A stretch of DNA of 64,000 bases from CAYYUA01 sp964542585 (GCA_964542585.1 CAZIUI010000003.1:62001-126000), one strand, 5' to 3'. Numbered from the stretch's first letter, positions 1 through 9,190 are shown. Notes: a model not told the origin generated them from the sequence alone. Made by a program: numbers and translations.

Positions 1-51
1 CAAGATGTTGCTTTTACCTTTGATATGTTTCGAAAAAAGGTGTTAGCCTAA
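1..51 (+). CDS. 3' end of an unidentified protein (5' truncated by window edge)
   Basis: Frame 1 is open from the first base and ends at a TAA at 49-51, giving the tail DVAFTFDMFRKKVLA. The next gene starts 1 nt after the stop, which is the spacing expected inside an operon and supports a real upstream gene. The fragment is too short to identify a family, so no function is offered. Confidence 0.45.
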   Translation, partial: QDVAFTFDMFRKKVLA

Positions 52-52
52 A

Positions 53-832
53 ATGAAATTGAAAGTACCATTAATTGGATTTTTGGCTTTGATGTTTAGT
101 CTGTTTGCTACGTGTTTGCCGTTTAAAAAAGCTTCAGGGCAGGCTAGTATTACAGATTCTACCATTCAGTTATTCCTTATTACTGCCAACTACTCGGCAG
201 AGCTACCGGGGGCTGACTTTGCAGAACGTTTTGGTACGAGCCACTTTTTAGGAGCTGCTTTCAGCACCAAAACTAGTCACAACTGGAAATTTACAACCAG
301 TTTTGATTTCCTGTTCGGAGGAAGGGTTAAAGAAGATCCCTTGACTTCGATTTCGGCTGATAACGGGAATCTGATCAATGCCCAAGGCACTTTTGAACCT
401 TTATCGTATCAGCAAAGGGGTTTTAAAGCAATGGTTAGAGCTGGTAAGCTTCTTCCGGTAGTGGGTCCAAATCCCAACTCGGGGATCCTTCTTCAAGCTG
501 GTGGTGGCTTCTTTCAGCATAAAATACGATACAACAACCAGAGCCGGGGGGTTTTTCAATTAAAGGACAGTTACGTTAAAGGCTATGACCGCCTTTCCAA
601 CGGTTTTGCTTTAACACAAACCATAGGTTACCTCCATTTATCCGACAATAAGCTTATTAATTTCAAAGTTGCTTTCCAGATCACGGAAGCATTTACCAAA
701 AACCGCCGCTCGTGGAATTTTGATGAAATGCGCAAGGTCGATGAGCAAAGGCTAGATCTCCTGTATGGTGTAAAAATTTCCTGGTCCTGGCCTGTTTACG
801 ATAAGGCAAGCAAAGGTTACTACTACCAATGA
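53..832 (+). CDS. Secreted, probable outer-membrane beta-barrel protein
   Basis: The 259-residue product opens with a basic n-region and a hydrophobic core (residues about 5-22), then SGQA at about 28-31, consistent with signal peptidase I cleavage. The mature part alternates polar and hydrophobic residues, is rich in G, F, Y and N, and has repeated short stretches such as GILLQAGGGFFQHKI that resemble transmembrane beta strands. I recognise no named family. It begins 1 nt after the preceding stop and lies 74 nt before waaA on the same strand, so a role in the outer membrane is reasonable but inferred. The end of the protein (KGYYYQ) is not the classical C-terminal F of a BAM substrate. Confidence 0.6.
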   Translation: MKLKVPLIGFLALMFSLFATCLPFKKASGQASITDSTIQLFLITANYSAELPGADFAERFGTSHFLGAAFSTKTSHNWKFTTSFDFLFGGRVKEDPLTSISADNGNLINAQGTFEPLSYQQRGFKAMVRAGKLLPVVGPNPNSGILLQAGGGFFQHKIRYNNQSRGVFQLKDSYVKGYDRLSNGFALTQTIGYLHLSDNKLINFKVAFQITEAFTKNRRSWNFDEMRKVDEQRLDLLYGVKISWSWPVYDKASKGYYYQ

Positions 833-906
833 TTGAGGACCATTTTTAACCCCATCTTAAAGAATTCCTAATTCAGAAATCACAGTGCTTTCAGGGTCTA
901 TCGCTT

Positions 907-2199
907 ATGTATAACCTTCAGGAAATGCTATACAACCTGGCTATGAAAGCTTATAGCCTCGGAATAAGAATAGCTGCTTATCGTAATCCCAAAGCAAGGG
1001 AGTTTGTAAAGGGAAGGAATGGGCTTTTTCAGGAACTTAAAACCAATATTGTTACCAATGAGCATTACATCTGGTTTCACTGCGCTTCATTAGGAGAATT
1101 TGAACAGGGTCGACCATTAATTGAAAAGCTACGTCATGCATTACCCCATGCGCGGTTGGTTCTCACTTTCTTTTCGCCTTCCGGCTATGAAATGCGAAAA
1201 GACTATGATCAGGTTGATGAAATTTACTACTTACCCATAGACACTCCCGCAAATGCCCGGCAGTTCGTTAACCTCATGAATCCCAAGCTGGCGATTTTCA
1301 TGAAATATGATTTTTGGTATAATACCTTAAAAACGCTTCATGAAAACCAAATTCCTACGTTATTAGTGTCCGGGCGCTTCCGAACTGATCAGTTGTTTTT
1401 TAAACGCTATGGAATGCTTGCTCGCCGGGTTCTAAGGTTTTTCAACCATTTTTTTGTCCAGGACACGGATTCCCGCGATTTACTTGCGTCATTGAATGTT
1501 CAGGCTGCCACGGTTATACCTGATACGAGAATAGACCGCGTGAGTGCGATGACCAAAAGTGCTAATGACTTACCGGAAATAAAACATTTCAAGAAAAAAG
1601 AAACAGTGGTCATTGGAGGCTCTACTTATGATGAGGAAGAAGCATGGCTGCAAAAATGGCGGGAATCGCGTAGCAATCCTCCTAAACTTATCATCGCTCC
1701 TCATGAACCTACGGAAGACCGGCTAAACGACTTGGAAAAACGCTTTCAAAACCAGGGGATCCGCTATAGTGAAATCAGGAGTAATGAGCAATTAAAAGCT
1801 GCCCCTGTATTGTTGATTGATCGGGTTGGGATGTTAGGTGATTTATACCAATATGGGGATTTAGCCTTAATCGGTGGGGGGTTCCGGAAAAGCATCCACA
1901 ATATCCTTGAACCAGCTGCTCATGGGCTCCCGCTCTTATTCGGTCCCAATCACTATAAATTTCCCGAAGCCAATGCCCTTATAAAGCGAGGAGGCGCTTG
2001 TGCTGTTCATACCTACGATGAATTCCAAAAACAGGCCAATAAGTGGCTGAATGGTAGCCATCGGGAAAATGCAAAAAAAGCTTGCGGAAACTTTATTAAT
2101 GAAAACCTTGGCGGAACCGAAACAGTGTATAATTACATTATAAAAGAATTGGATATTCCGGAATTCCGGCAAGTCCCGAACCCTGAACTTCTGCGTTGA
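907..2199 (+). CDS. waaA: 3-deoxy-D-manno-octulosonic acid (Kdo) transferase
   Basis: A GT30-family glycosyltransferase that adds Kdo from CMP-Kdo to the lipid A precursor at the inner face of the cytoplasmic membrane. The 430-residue length is normal. The N-terminal motif HCASLGE (58-64) contains the conserved catalytic glutamate, E64. The C-terminal nucleotide-sugar domain shows GGGFRKSIHNILEPAAHG followed by PLLFGPNHYKFPEA, the typical donor-binding signature. A hydrophobic N-terminal helix (about 7-24) fits the family's membrane anchor. ATG at 907 is used; ATG at 925 (MLYNLAMKAY) is a possible alternative. It shows that the organism makes Kdo-containing LPS or lipooligosaccharide. Confidence 0.95.
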   Translation: MYNLQEMLYNLAMKAYSLGIRIAAYRNPKAREFVKGRNGLFQELKTNIVTNEHYIWFHCASLGEFEQGRPLIEKLRHALPHARLVLTFFSPSGYEMRKDYDQVDEIYYLPIDTPANARQFVNLMNPKLAIFMKYDFWYNTLKTLHENQIPTLLVSGRFRTDQLFFKRYGMLARRVLRFFNHFFVQDTDSRDLLASLNVQAATVIPDTRIDRVSAMTKSANDLPEIKHFKKKETVVIGGSTYDEEEAWLQKWRESRSNPPKLIIAPHEPTEDRLNDLEKRFQNQGIRYSEIRSNEQLKAAPVLLIDRVGMLGDLYQYGDLALIGGGFRKSIHNILEPAAHGLPLLFGPNHYKFPEANALIKRGGACAVHTYDEFQKQANKWLNGSHRENAKKACGNFINENLGGTETVYNYIIKELDIPEFRQVPNPELLR

Positions 2200-2244
2200 C
2201 CCCTTCCCTAGCATAGTTTTTGAGCTTTATCCTAAAAAAAAAGT

Positions 2245-3363
2245 ATGCTAGTAAACTATAAGGCCTTTGAAGAACTTCAGCAACCAACTAAAACTCCTGC
2301 AGTATCGATAATAATCCCAACGCATCGCATTTCATCAGAGCGTCATCAGGATTACATCCGTTTTAAAAATGCCATTAGCGAGGTACAGCAGCAATTAGTA
2401 CTTCAGTATGACAAGAAGGACGTACAGCCAATTACTGACAGGCTATGGCAATTGCTGGAGGGAATGGACTATTCAAGATTGCTTGAAGGCTTGGCTGTTT
2501 TTATCTCCCCAACCACTGAAAAAATCATTGATCTTCCTTTTCCCGTGGAAGATCGGATTATTGTGGACGAGTCATTTGAAGTTAGAGACCTTCTACTAGC
2601 GCTCAATAAACTTGTTGATTACTACCTAATAGCTTTTCACGATGATCAAGCTGTCCTTTACAGCGGGAAAGGGGCTAATATTAAGCAGGTAGAAGATGAC
2701 GCTTTCCCTTTTACTTTTGATAGTAATCCAAACGATGAAGAAAAAGCGCAATTCTTTAATAAGGGGGTTGGAAGCTTACAAGGAGCTACCGAGAAAAAAC
2801 ATACTGAGCAGCGGAAGCTCAATCACTTTTTAAGTCGGATTGATCAGGGGCTAACGCCTTATATCAACAATAGCTCTAGTCCTGTATTTCTGGCTGGAAG
2901 CAAGGAAATCCTTAATGAATTCCGGCAAATCAGTCATCACAAACAACACCTCCAAGGAGAAATAACCGGAAATTTCAAGAATGATAGCCCGGAAGAACTG
3001 GCTGATAAGATGCAACCGGAGATTAATCGCTATTTAGAAGAAATTCGTCAATCGGCCCTTGATCATCTTGAGCAGGTGAACCGGTCCTATGTTAGCGCTG
3101 GACTGCCACAGGTTTTCGAGCAAGCCCTAGCAGGCCGGGGTGCTACGCTCCTTGTAGAAAAGGGGTACACCAAACCCGGATATCTGGATGAAGATCATCA
3201 ATGCCTATACCTTGAGCCTCAAAAAACAAATGGCCTTGTACACTTCAAAGATGCAGTAGATGACACTATCGAATTGGTTGTAGCTAAAGGCGGACAAGTC
3301 CGGTTTGTAGACAACGATAAACTTAAAAAGTACAACCGGATAGCTTTAACTATGCGGTATTAG
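2245..3363 (+). CDS. baeRF (bacterial aeRF1-like) family protein
   Basis: This 372-residue soluble protein has no signal peptide. The N-terminal segment (VSIIIPTHR, about 20-28, then a helical region with RFKNAI) and a strand-rich middle part (LLALNKLVDYYLIAFHDDQAVLYSG) match my memory of bacterial proteins related to archaeo-eukaryotic release factor 1. The C-terminal part ends with AKGGQVRFVDNDKL and RIALTMRY, resembling the L7Ae-like third domain. Such proteins are suspected to contact ribosomes or take part in stress or conflict responses, but no function is established here. It follows waaA by 45 nt on the same strand, so cotranscription is possible. Confidence 0.65.
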   Translation: MLVNYKAFEELQQPTKTPAVSIIIPTHRISSERHQDYIRFKNAISEVQQQLVLQYDKKDVQPITDRLWQLLEGMDYSRLLEGLAVFISPTTEKIIDLPFPVEDRIIVDESFEVRDLLLALNKLVDYYLIAFHDDQAVLYSGKGANIKQVEDDAFPFTFDSNPNDEEKAQFFNKGVGSLQGATEKKHTEQRKLNHFLSRIDQGLTPYINNSSSPVFLAGSKEILNEFRQISHHKQHLQGEITGNFKNDSPEELADKMQPEINRYLEEIRQSALDHLEQVNRSYVSAGLPQVFEQALAGRGATLLVEKGYTKPGYLDEDHQCLYLEPQKTNGLVHFKDAVDDTIELVVAKGGQVRFVDNDKLKKYNRIALTMRY

Positions 3364-3419
3364 AAAGTTTCCGATCCCAGAGCAGCAAAACTGAAAATAC
3401 AACCACAAAGTAAAGTTGG

Positions 3420-4280
3420 CTAGCCGTCTATGAGTTTACCCCCATTAACGTGGTAAGCCCCCAGGTTATCAATAGGTCGATCGATGATACGACCTTGCTT
3501 AAGGTTATAATCATGCAGTGCTGTTTCCCACACACTTTGAAAGTGTGTAGCGATTGATCCCACGCTATGGATAGGATAGCTATACGCGTGCTCAAACTTG
3601 AGTACATGACGCTTCAGGAAACTGCATAATGCCTCGGTAACCAGATCGTGGACAAATGGGTGGCGTTGATGATTACCCAGAAATTCGGCAAATGTTGCTA
3701 AATAGCGATTTGGCATGGGTTGCCGGTAGATCTTATCAATAATTACTGACTTATCGGGTTGCCATTCCTTTTCAAAGGCAGTTTTTAGATCAGTTGGCAG
3801 TTCCCCATAAAAATAGTGTTGCAGCCAGCGCCTGCCAAGGTCAGTACCACTACCCTCATCACCTAGTATAAAACCTATTCCTCCTGTTTGATGAACGATA
3901 TCCGATCCATCGAATTCACATGCATTGGAACCTGTGCCAAGGATAGTAGCAATGCCGGGCTCATTACCACACAGGGCGCGCGCAGATCCCAGAAGATCAT
4001 GGTGAACCTGGATTTTAGCGTGCCGAAAAATGGTACTTAAGCCATGGTGAACACGGTCCTTTAATTCCGTAGTAGAAGAACCTGCGCCGTAGAAGTAAAT
4101 AGCTTCAGGCTGTTGTTGTTTGAGTTCTTCCGGTAATTCTTTTTCAAAACGTTTTGCAATAGCATCTTTATCATAAAAGTACGGATTCACCCCAGGCGTT
4201 TCATAAAAGTTTTGTGGTTCCTCATTGGTAACTAAGCACCAATCAGTTTTAGTAGAGCCGCTATCGGCAACAAGGATCAT
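3420..4280 (-). CDS. BadF/BadG-type N-acetylglucosamine kinase
   Basis: An ASKHA-fold ATP-dependent sugar kinase of 286 residues. The N-terminal phosphate-1 motif is DSGSTKTDW (6-14). Further family motifs are LGTGSNACEFDG, GIGFILGDEGSGTDLG (adenosine and sugar binding) and GSIATHF near the C-terminus. The closest characterised relatives phosphorylate GlcNAc or related amino sugars, so a role in recycling cell-wall or glycoprotein GlcNAc is likely; the exact substrate cannot be read from the sequence. It converges on the baeRF gene, with 56 nt between stops, and has its own TAnnTTTG box 20 nt upstream of the ATG. Confidence 0.85.
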   Translation of the reverse strand: MILVADSGSTKTDWCLVTNEEPQNFYETPGVNPYFYDKDAIAKRFEKELPEELKQQQPEAIYFYGAGSSTTELKDRVHHGLSTIFRHAKIQVHHDLLGSARALCGNEPGIATILGTGSNACEFDGSDIVHQTGGIGFILGDEGSGTDLGRRWLQHYFYGELPTDLKTAFEKEWQPDKSVIIDKIYRQPMPNRYLATFAEFLGNHQRHPFVHDLVTEALCSFLKRHVLKFEHAYSYPIHSVGSIATHFQSVWETALHDYNLKQGRIIDRPIDNLGAYHVNGGKLIDG

Positions 4281-4300
4281 ATGATGCGTTGATTAAAATT

Positions 4301-4308
4301 CAAAAGTA
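4301..4308 (-). promoter_or_regulatory. Bacteroidota -7 box for the BadF-type kinase
   Basis: On the minus strand TACTTTTG matches TAnnTTTG and lies 20 nt before the kinase ATG at 4280. No clear TTG -33 element is seen at the expected distance, so this is a match to the -7 consensus only. Confidence 0.4.
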
Positions 4309-4432
4309 AAGGCTGTAAAATAAATGATGCATCTCTCTTTCTTAACGTTGAACACTTGATTTTTTGGTATAAAATCAAAATATTTATAATCCGCAATTTT
4401 AAGGAACCTCAATTAAAAATTGGTGATGGCTT

Positions 4433-4885
4433 ATGGCGGATGATATTGAATATGAAGGGAAAGGTAAAGTATTACTGTGCGAGCTAGCGGAGGAGCTTAA
4501 TGATCCTCATAACCTGGCCATGGCAGCTCGGGTACTAAATAGTGTACTATATGGCGTAACCAATATGCTGGCATTAGAGGACGGTATCATTTTCCTAAGA
4601 GCTATACCGCTGTATGCCAAAGGAATTCACCAGTGGGGCTGGCAAGTAGGCCATAACAACGCGGAACAAGCCCTCAACCTCGATGACCTTAAGCGGGAGC
4701 TACGCAATATCAATCAGGCAAGGGCAACAGAAGATTTCCCCACAACTGAAAGCATCGATAAAGCAGTTCACGCAGTTTTCCGTATCTTAAGCAAGCACAT
4801 TCCCAATGATCGCCTTGCCGAAGCAAAAGCGAAATTACCCCATGATTTGGCCAGCTTAATGGACTCATCAGCAATTAACAAGTAA
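4433..4885 (+). CDS. DUF2267 family protein
   Basis: A 150-residue all-helical protein. The central segment (ARVLNSVLYGVTNMLALEDG, then IPLYAKGIHQWGW) and the C-terminal segment (KAVHAVFRILSKHI, then AKLPHDLASLM) give the two-part pattern of DUF2267: paired helices, a GW turn, and a final LPxDL motif. The family's molecular role is unknown; members are common in stress-related gene sets. The gene stands alone, divergent from the kinase gene (152 nt apart) and converging on the nuclease gene with 7 nt between stop codons. Confidence 0.7.
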   Translation: MADDIEYEGKGKVLLCELAEELNDPHNLAMAARVLNSVLYGVTNMLALEDGIIFLRAIPLYAKGIHQWGWQVGHNNAEQALNLDDLKRELRNINQARATEDFPTTESIDKAVHAVFRILSKHIPNDRLAEAKAKLPHDLASLMDSSAINK

Positions 4886-4892
4886 TCACATA

Positions 4893-7775
4893 CTAAGCAT
4901 ATTGGCGGTAGCAGATGGCATTATAAGGGCAGGTTTTACAGGTTTTGGTATTCCTGGTCTGGTAGAAAGGTTCCTGTGGGTCAAATAGGTTTTTTAAGGC
5001 ATTTGTCACATTTTCCTCAAATTTTTCCCAATCATCATTGTCAAATGAGGCTTTCTCCCCTTTAAGATATAAAAAGGAATTGTTCAGGGTTTTTACAGGA
5101 TAAATAGCAGCAAATAGGGGTTCTGCTTCATAATCCCTGCTGCGGTGATAAAGGTAGGTATACCATAGCAACTGCAAAGTAGTGCGATATTTCTCAGGAT
5201 TGCTAAAAGGCTTGTCGAGGTCAGGGGAGGCTTCTACATTTCCTGTTTTGTAATCGATGACGTGAACCCCTTGATCATTTTGCTCAAGGCGGTCAATGAC
5301 ACCTTTTAAGTAAACATAATGGGGGAAATCATAGTGATCAAAATTGAGGCTCACCCGGTAGTTGCTACTCTCCAGTCCTATTATTTTAAAAGGAGCCCTA
5401 TTCTGATCATTGGCAATAACGGCCTTTAATTGCCGAATTAAGACATCCCTGACTAATTGGTTACCTCCTTGGACCTGGCTCAGTTTCTCGCTAAAATGCG
5501 CCCTAAAAGCTTGATCCACATAGGGTTCAATTTTGGGGTAAAGGGTTTCCAGGTTTTCACTGCTAACCTCATCACCAAATTGCTGCCGATAATAGCCATA
5601 AAGGTTAGCTGCCGCGGTGTGAAAAATGTTCCCCATCATATCAGGAGCCACCTCCTCTTTAACCGTATCCTGCTCCTTTAAGCCTAATATGTATTGGAAA
5701 TAAAATTGCAACGGGCAAGTCATATAGGTTAGCAAAGCAGATGGAGAAAGTGACTTTTCAGGTGGATGCCCATCACTTCCTAGGTAAGCCGTTAAAGCCT
5801 GCCAAACACCTTTATTTTTTTCTACACTGATCTGGTTTGACGGAAGTTGAGGAAGCGCTGGATTCAGGACTTGCTGGTAGTATGTAATACCAGGGTTTTG
5901 GCGGGCGAGTTCTAGCCTAAGTTGCGGTAAGAACCGGCTTTGTTCGCCTTTATCAAGGCTGTTTTGCTCTGTATCATAAAGGAATGTAACCGTTTCGGCA
6001 CGTTGTATTAAACGGTAAAAATGGTAAGCGAATACTGCACTTTGATCATCCTGCGTAGGTAGGCCAAAACCTTTTCTAATGTTGAAAGGAATGAATGTTT
6101 GCTGTTGTGATTGTGGGGGTATCTGGCCTTCATTAGCCGATAATATGTAAAGGTGGTCAAAATCCAGATTCCGGGTTTCCAGCAGGCCCATCACCTGCAA
6201 ACCCTTAAGGGGCTCTCCGTTAAAAGGTAACTGTTCTTGCTGGATGATTTGAGAAAAGAGTCGCCAGAAAGTATCCAGGCTCAGGCCCACATCATAAGCT
6301 TGAAGGGCATCGGTCAGCTGTTTCAATTGAACATGAAAATGATATAAAAATTCTTGTTCTACCCTGGTATTCGGTAGCACTCCCGCCTCTAACTCATCTT
6401 GTAGGTGCAGAAGCACCTTTTTGAAGTAGGTAAAGGCCTCCTCCACATTTTCAATACTCTCAAAGAGGGTGTTGAAAAGAGAAGTCTGCTCACTTTCAGG
6501 AACAATTGCTTTTAGTTCAGACGCCGGAATAAAAATGGCATTACCGCTGAGTAACCGTTCTTCTTCTTGGTAAATAGCATCAGGGGCCACTGAATAAATA
6601 TAAGGGTGCCGTAGTAACCGGATCACTTCCCGGTAATAAAACTGTTTTTCATTACTGCTTCCGCTAGCCTCCCGCTGCATTTTGATCAGGTTTTGAAAAA
6701 GGCTGTAAAAAGGCGTGTTACGCAGCGGGTACCCCATGGTCACATTAACGTCCCTAATTTCCTGAGGTAGCGAATTAAGGGTAGGAAAAAGCATGTCTTC
6801 ATCAGGTAGCACTACAGCTGTTCTTTCCGGAATCATACGATCCTGATGCTTTGCTAGTAGCTGACCCAACGCTTTGGCTTGACCGACATTAAGGGGAACC
6901 CCGTACTCAGAAATTTGCTTTTCAGATTGGGTCAAGTGTGGTGCTATCCAAGGTTCCCCATGACGTTCAAACGATTGCTGGAAGTGTTCCCTTAAAAAAG
7001 CACCTGCTTCCTGTCGATCATCATCCAAGTAATAGGGGTCAGCGTCCCAATAGATGGAAGCCCTTCCTTGCGCCTGCCAATATTGGAATATAGCAACTTC
7101 TGAAGGACTTAAAGCATTAAAACCCGCGAACGTAATATGGGACCAGGAACCATAATGGCCTTTTTCCGGGTGCTCAGCTAATAAACGATAGGCCATACCG
7201 TCATAAGCCCACCCTTTATCCCAAAGTTGGTTACGAAATGCCTGATAGACTGCCCGGTTGGTGCGCCAAATTTTCAGGAAAGCTTGTCCTACACCGCTAT
7301 CCCCTGTTGCAACTTCATTCATGTTCCGCCAAAACTGGGCAAGAGCTTCTGCCTGATATTCCTCTGGTTCAAATGCCGTTTCAATGGTTTTTATATCCAA
7401 TATCTCCTGAAATAATTGTTCTCCTGACACCAGGTATTTATCTATCTCATCAAAATCGCGAAGAAGCACCTCACCCCACCCGTAAAAGTGGTCGAAAGAC
7501 TCATCAATTCCAAGGCCCTTATACGCTTGGTAAAGCTCCAATAAAAGACTGATCTTCCCGGGAATGGTCACCGGCGCGCTTTCGCTTATAAAATCCTGAA
7601 TGCTTTGCACCCGTGGTGCCCATACGGGGCCATCCAGCGTTTGACTCAAAGCGCGGTTGAAAAACAAGCCAGCACGCCTGTTTGGAAATACGATAAGCTG
7701 ATCAGCAAGGTCCTGCTTATTGGAATGGGAGAAGGCTTTCACAAGTTGCTCCAAGAAAGGTGTGGCAGTAGTCAT
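4893..7775 (-). CDS. AddB/RexB-like PD-(D/E)XK nuclease of double-strand break repair
   Basis: The 960-residue protein has an AddB-like layout: an N-terminal helicase-like half without an intact Walker A motif (FPNRRAGLF near 30-38) and a C-terminal RecB-type nuclease. The nuclease active site VIDYKTG gives D841 and K843. Four cysteines sit where AddB carries its 4Fe-4S staple: C687 (LTYMTCPLQF) and C946, C949, C955 at the C-terminus. AddB works with AddA to resect DNA ends for recombination; AddA is not in this window. It lies 31 nt downstream of the PLP-protein gene on the same strand and is probably cotranscribed. Confidence 0.85.
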   Translation of the reverse strand: MTTATPFLEQLVKAFSHSNKQDLADQLIVFPNRRAGLFFNRALSQTLDGPVWAPRVQSIQDFISESAPVTIPGKISLLLELYQAYKGLGIDESFDHFYGWGEVLLRDFDEIDKYLVSGEQLFQEILDIKTIETAFEPEEYQAEALAQFWRNMNEVATGDSGVGQAFLKIWRTNRAVYQAFRNQLWDKGWAYDGMAYRLLAEHPEKGHYGSWSHITFAGFNALSPSEVAIFQYWQAQGRASIYWDADPYYLDDDRQEAGAFLREHFQQSFERHGEPWIAPHLTQSEKQISEYGVPLNVGQAKALGQLLAKHQDRMIPERTAVVLPDEDMLFPTLNSLPQEIRDVNVTMGYPLRNTPFYSLFQNLIKMQREASGSSNEKQFYYREVIRLLRHPYIYSVAPDAIYQEEERLLSGNAIFIPASELKAIVPESEQTSLFNTLFESIENVEEAFTYFKKVLLHLQDELEAGVLPNTRVEQEFLYHFHVQLKQLTDALQAYDVGLSLDTFWRLFSQIIQQEQLPFNGEPLKGLQVMGLLETRNLDFDHLYILSANEGQIPPQSQQQTFIPFNIRKGFGLPTQDDQSAVFAYHFYRLIQRAETVTFLYDTEQNSLDKGEQSRFLPQLRLELARQNPGITYYQQVLNPALPQLPSNQISVEKNKGVWQALTAYLGSDGHPPEKSLSPSALLTYMTCPLQFYFQYILGLKEQDTVKEEVAPDMMGNIFHTAAANLYGYYRQQFGDEVSSENLETLYPKIEPYVDQAFRAHFSEKLSQVQGGNQLVRDVLIRQLKAVIANDQNRAPFKIIGLESSNYRVSLNFDHYDFPHYVYLKGVIDRLEQNDQGVHVIDYKTGNVEASPDLDKPFSNPEKYRTTLQLLWYTYLYHRSRDYEAEPLFAAIYPVKTLNNSFLYLKGEKASFDNDDWEKFEENVTNALKNLFDPQEPFYQTRNTKTCKTCPYNAICYRQYA

Positions 7776-7806
7776 AGCGAGGCTTTATCGGGATGAGAGG
7801 CGCCAA

Positions 7807-8487
7807 CTATCCATCCTGATAATGACGAGCCCCGAATATATAGGAACCAATACGGATAAAAGTGCTCCCCTCCGCTATAGCCAGATGGTAATCGCTGGTC
7901 ATTCCCATAGATAACTCTGTAAAATGAGGGTCATTACTGAAATAGTCCAATTTAAGCTCATTGTAAAATTCTCTTAAAGCGCGGAATTCCTTCTGTATCA
8001 GATCCTCATTATTTGTAAGGGTGGCAATACCCATCAATCCCCGGATTGCTACATTGGCATAATTAGATGGGTTTTGCGCCTTGAGTTGAGCACGTAATCC
8101 ATCATAAGTGTAGCCATACTTGCTTTCGTCCTGGGAAATATGGACTTGGAAAAGAACCGGGATCACACGGTTTTGCTTAGCTGCTTCCTTGTGGATCTCA
8201 CCCAAGAGTTTTTCACTATCCACAGAATGAACCAGGCTTACAAAAGGTGCAATTGTTTTCACCTTGTTCCGTTGAAGATGTCCTACAAAATGCCATTCCA
8301 CGTCTTCCGGCATTTGAGGGTGCTTATCGGCCATTTCTTGAGCCTTGTTTTCCCCGAAAATACGCTGCCCAAGCTCATAGGCCTCCCTAAGCTGGGAAAC
8401 GGGCTTAGTTTTAGAAATGGCTACCAGGCCAACATTGTGATTATCAGTGTAAGCTTTAAGATCCAAATATTGTTGCTGATTAATCAT
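7807..8487 (-). CDS. YggS/PLPBP family pyridoxal 5'-phosphate homeostasis protein
   Basis: A 226-residue single-domain alanine-racemase-fold protein. The PLP-binding lysine is K26 in LVAISKTKP, corresponding to the E. coli YggS lysine. Other hallmarks are FGENKAQE, WHFVGHLQRNK, HSVDS, the QVHISQDESKYG stretch and the C-terminal LSMGMTSDY with IRIGSYIFG. Family members bind PLP without a known enzymatic reaction and buffer B6 and amino-acid pools. It is first in a two-gene minus-strand unit with the AddB-like gene; this seems to be positional linkage, not a shared pathway. Confidence 0.92.
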   Translation of the reverse strand: MINQQQYLDLKAYTDNHNVGLVAISKTKPVSQLREAYELGQRIFGENKAQEMADKHPQMPEDVEWHFVGHLQRNKVKTIAPFVSLVHSVDSEKLLGEIHKEAAKQNRVIPVLFQVHISQDESKYGYTYDGLRAQLKAQNPSNYANVAIRGLMGIATLTNNEDLIQKEFRALREFYNELKLDYFSNDPHFTELSMGMTSDYHLAIAEGSTFIRIGSYIFGARHYQDG

Positions 8488-8815
8488 CTGGTACTTGATT
8501 TTTGGTTAAAATTAAGATTCTTGCTAGTCACGCACAATTTTGGTTTAAACATGTAATTAAGAAATTGTTCCAAAAGTGGTGGTTAAATTAGTCTTTTATC
8601 AAATACAAGAGCCCGTCCTACAGCACTGAATAGGGATTGCTGTTTTCTATTATGCATCGTTCAGCAAGGAAATCATGATTTTTGAAAATATAGAGGAAAA
8701 GTTTAAGCCGTTTCCATCTAATCTTCTTCAGTAAATATTTCAAGCACTAACCAAAGCACATTTTTCTACCGAAGTGTTAAAAAAGTATAGAAACTGAAAG
8801 TTTTAAATTTGTGTC
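8488..8815. other. Gene-free divergent intergenic region (328 bp)
   Basis: This lies between the start of the PLP-protein gene (minus) and the DUF4296 gene (plus). Both strands contain many stops and no credible small ORF. A TAnnTTTG box occurs at 8804-8811 on the plus strand. I see no strong hairpin, RNA gene or repeat. Confidence 0.5.
8804..8811 (+). promoter_or_regulatory. -7 box directly upstream of the DUF4296 gene
   Basis: TAAATTTG matches TAnnTTTG and ends 4 nt before the ATG at 8816. If transcription starts about 5-7 nt after the box, as is usual for Bacteroidota, the mRNA would begin at or near the start codon. No TTG -33 element is evident. Confidence 0.45.
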
Positions 8816-9190
8816 ATGGATGTTAAGCGGGTGTTTAAAGCATTGATGATTATTTCATTGGCCCTTCTGCTAATGCAATGTAACGGCGGGCCAAGGCGGT
8901 TCGCAGATAAACCGAAAAAGATTGTTCCCCGGCCAAAAATGCAAGCTGTTCTTAGGGACATCCACATTGCTGAAGGGGCTGCCAAATCAGAACGCATCTC
9001 CAGGGATAGCAGTGATTATTTTGTAAGGGTCTACTACGAAGCAGTGCTAAAAAAACATGACCTGAGCCATAAGAAATATCAGCGTAGTTTGAAGTACTAC
9101 GTAGAAAATCCGGATGTGATGGCACCCATGTACAAACCAATGATGAAGAAACTCAAAGACCGTAAAAAAGCATTGAAGAATGCCAAATAA
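8816..9190 (+). CDS. DUF4296 lipoprotein
   Basis: A 124-residue lipoprotein with hydrophobic residues 8-20 and lipobox LLMQC giving lipidated C22. The mature domain (MQAVLRDIHIAEGAA, then YYEAVLKKHDLSHKKYQRSLKYYVENPD) is the DUF4296 pattern, found almost only in Bacteroidota. The tail is lysine-rich (MKKLKDRKKALKNAK). The function of the family is unknown. It is followed by kynU 35 nt later on the same strand and is probably cotranscribed with it. Position +2 after the cysteine is G, giving no clear inner-membrane retention signal. Confidence 0.88.
   Translation: MDVKRVFKALMIISLALLLMQCNGGPRRFADKPKKIVPRPKMQAVLRDIHIAEGAAKSERISRDSSDYFVRVYYEAVLKKHDLSHKKYQRSLKYYVENPDVMAPMYKPMMKKLKDRKKALKNAK

Noticed and set aside
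3289..3297. GGQ tripeptide in the baeRF-type protein (G349-Q351) as a peptide-release loop
   Set aside because: It lies in the C-terminal domain within a family-typical strand, not in the middle domain where the release-factor GGQ loop is found, so release activity is not supported.
5457..5681. Open frames on the plus strand opposite the AddB-like gene
   Set aside because: They are shadows of a well supported long gene on the other strand, with no start context or family resemblance. The same holds for the antisense frames in thrS, rnr, tamB, parC and both T9SS genes.
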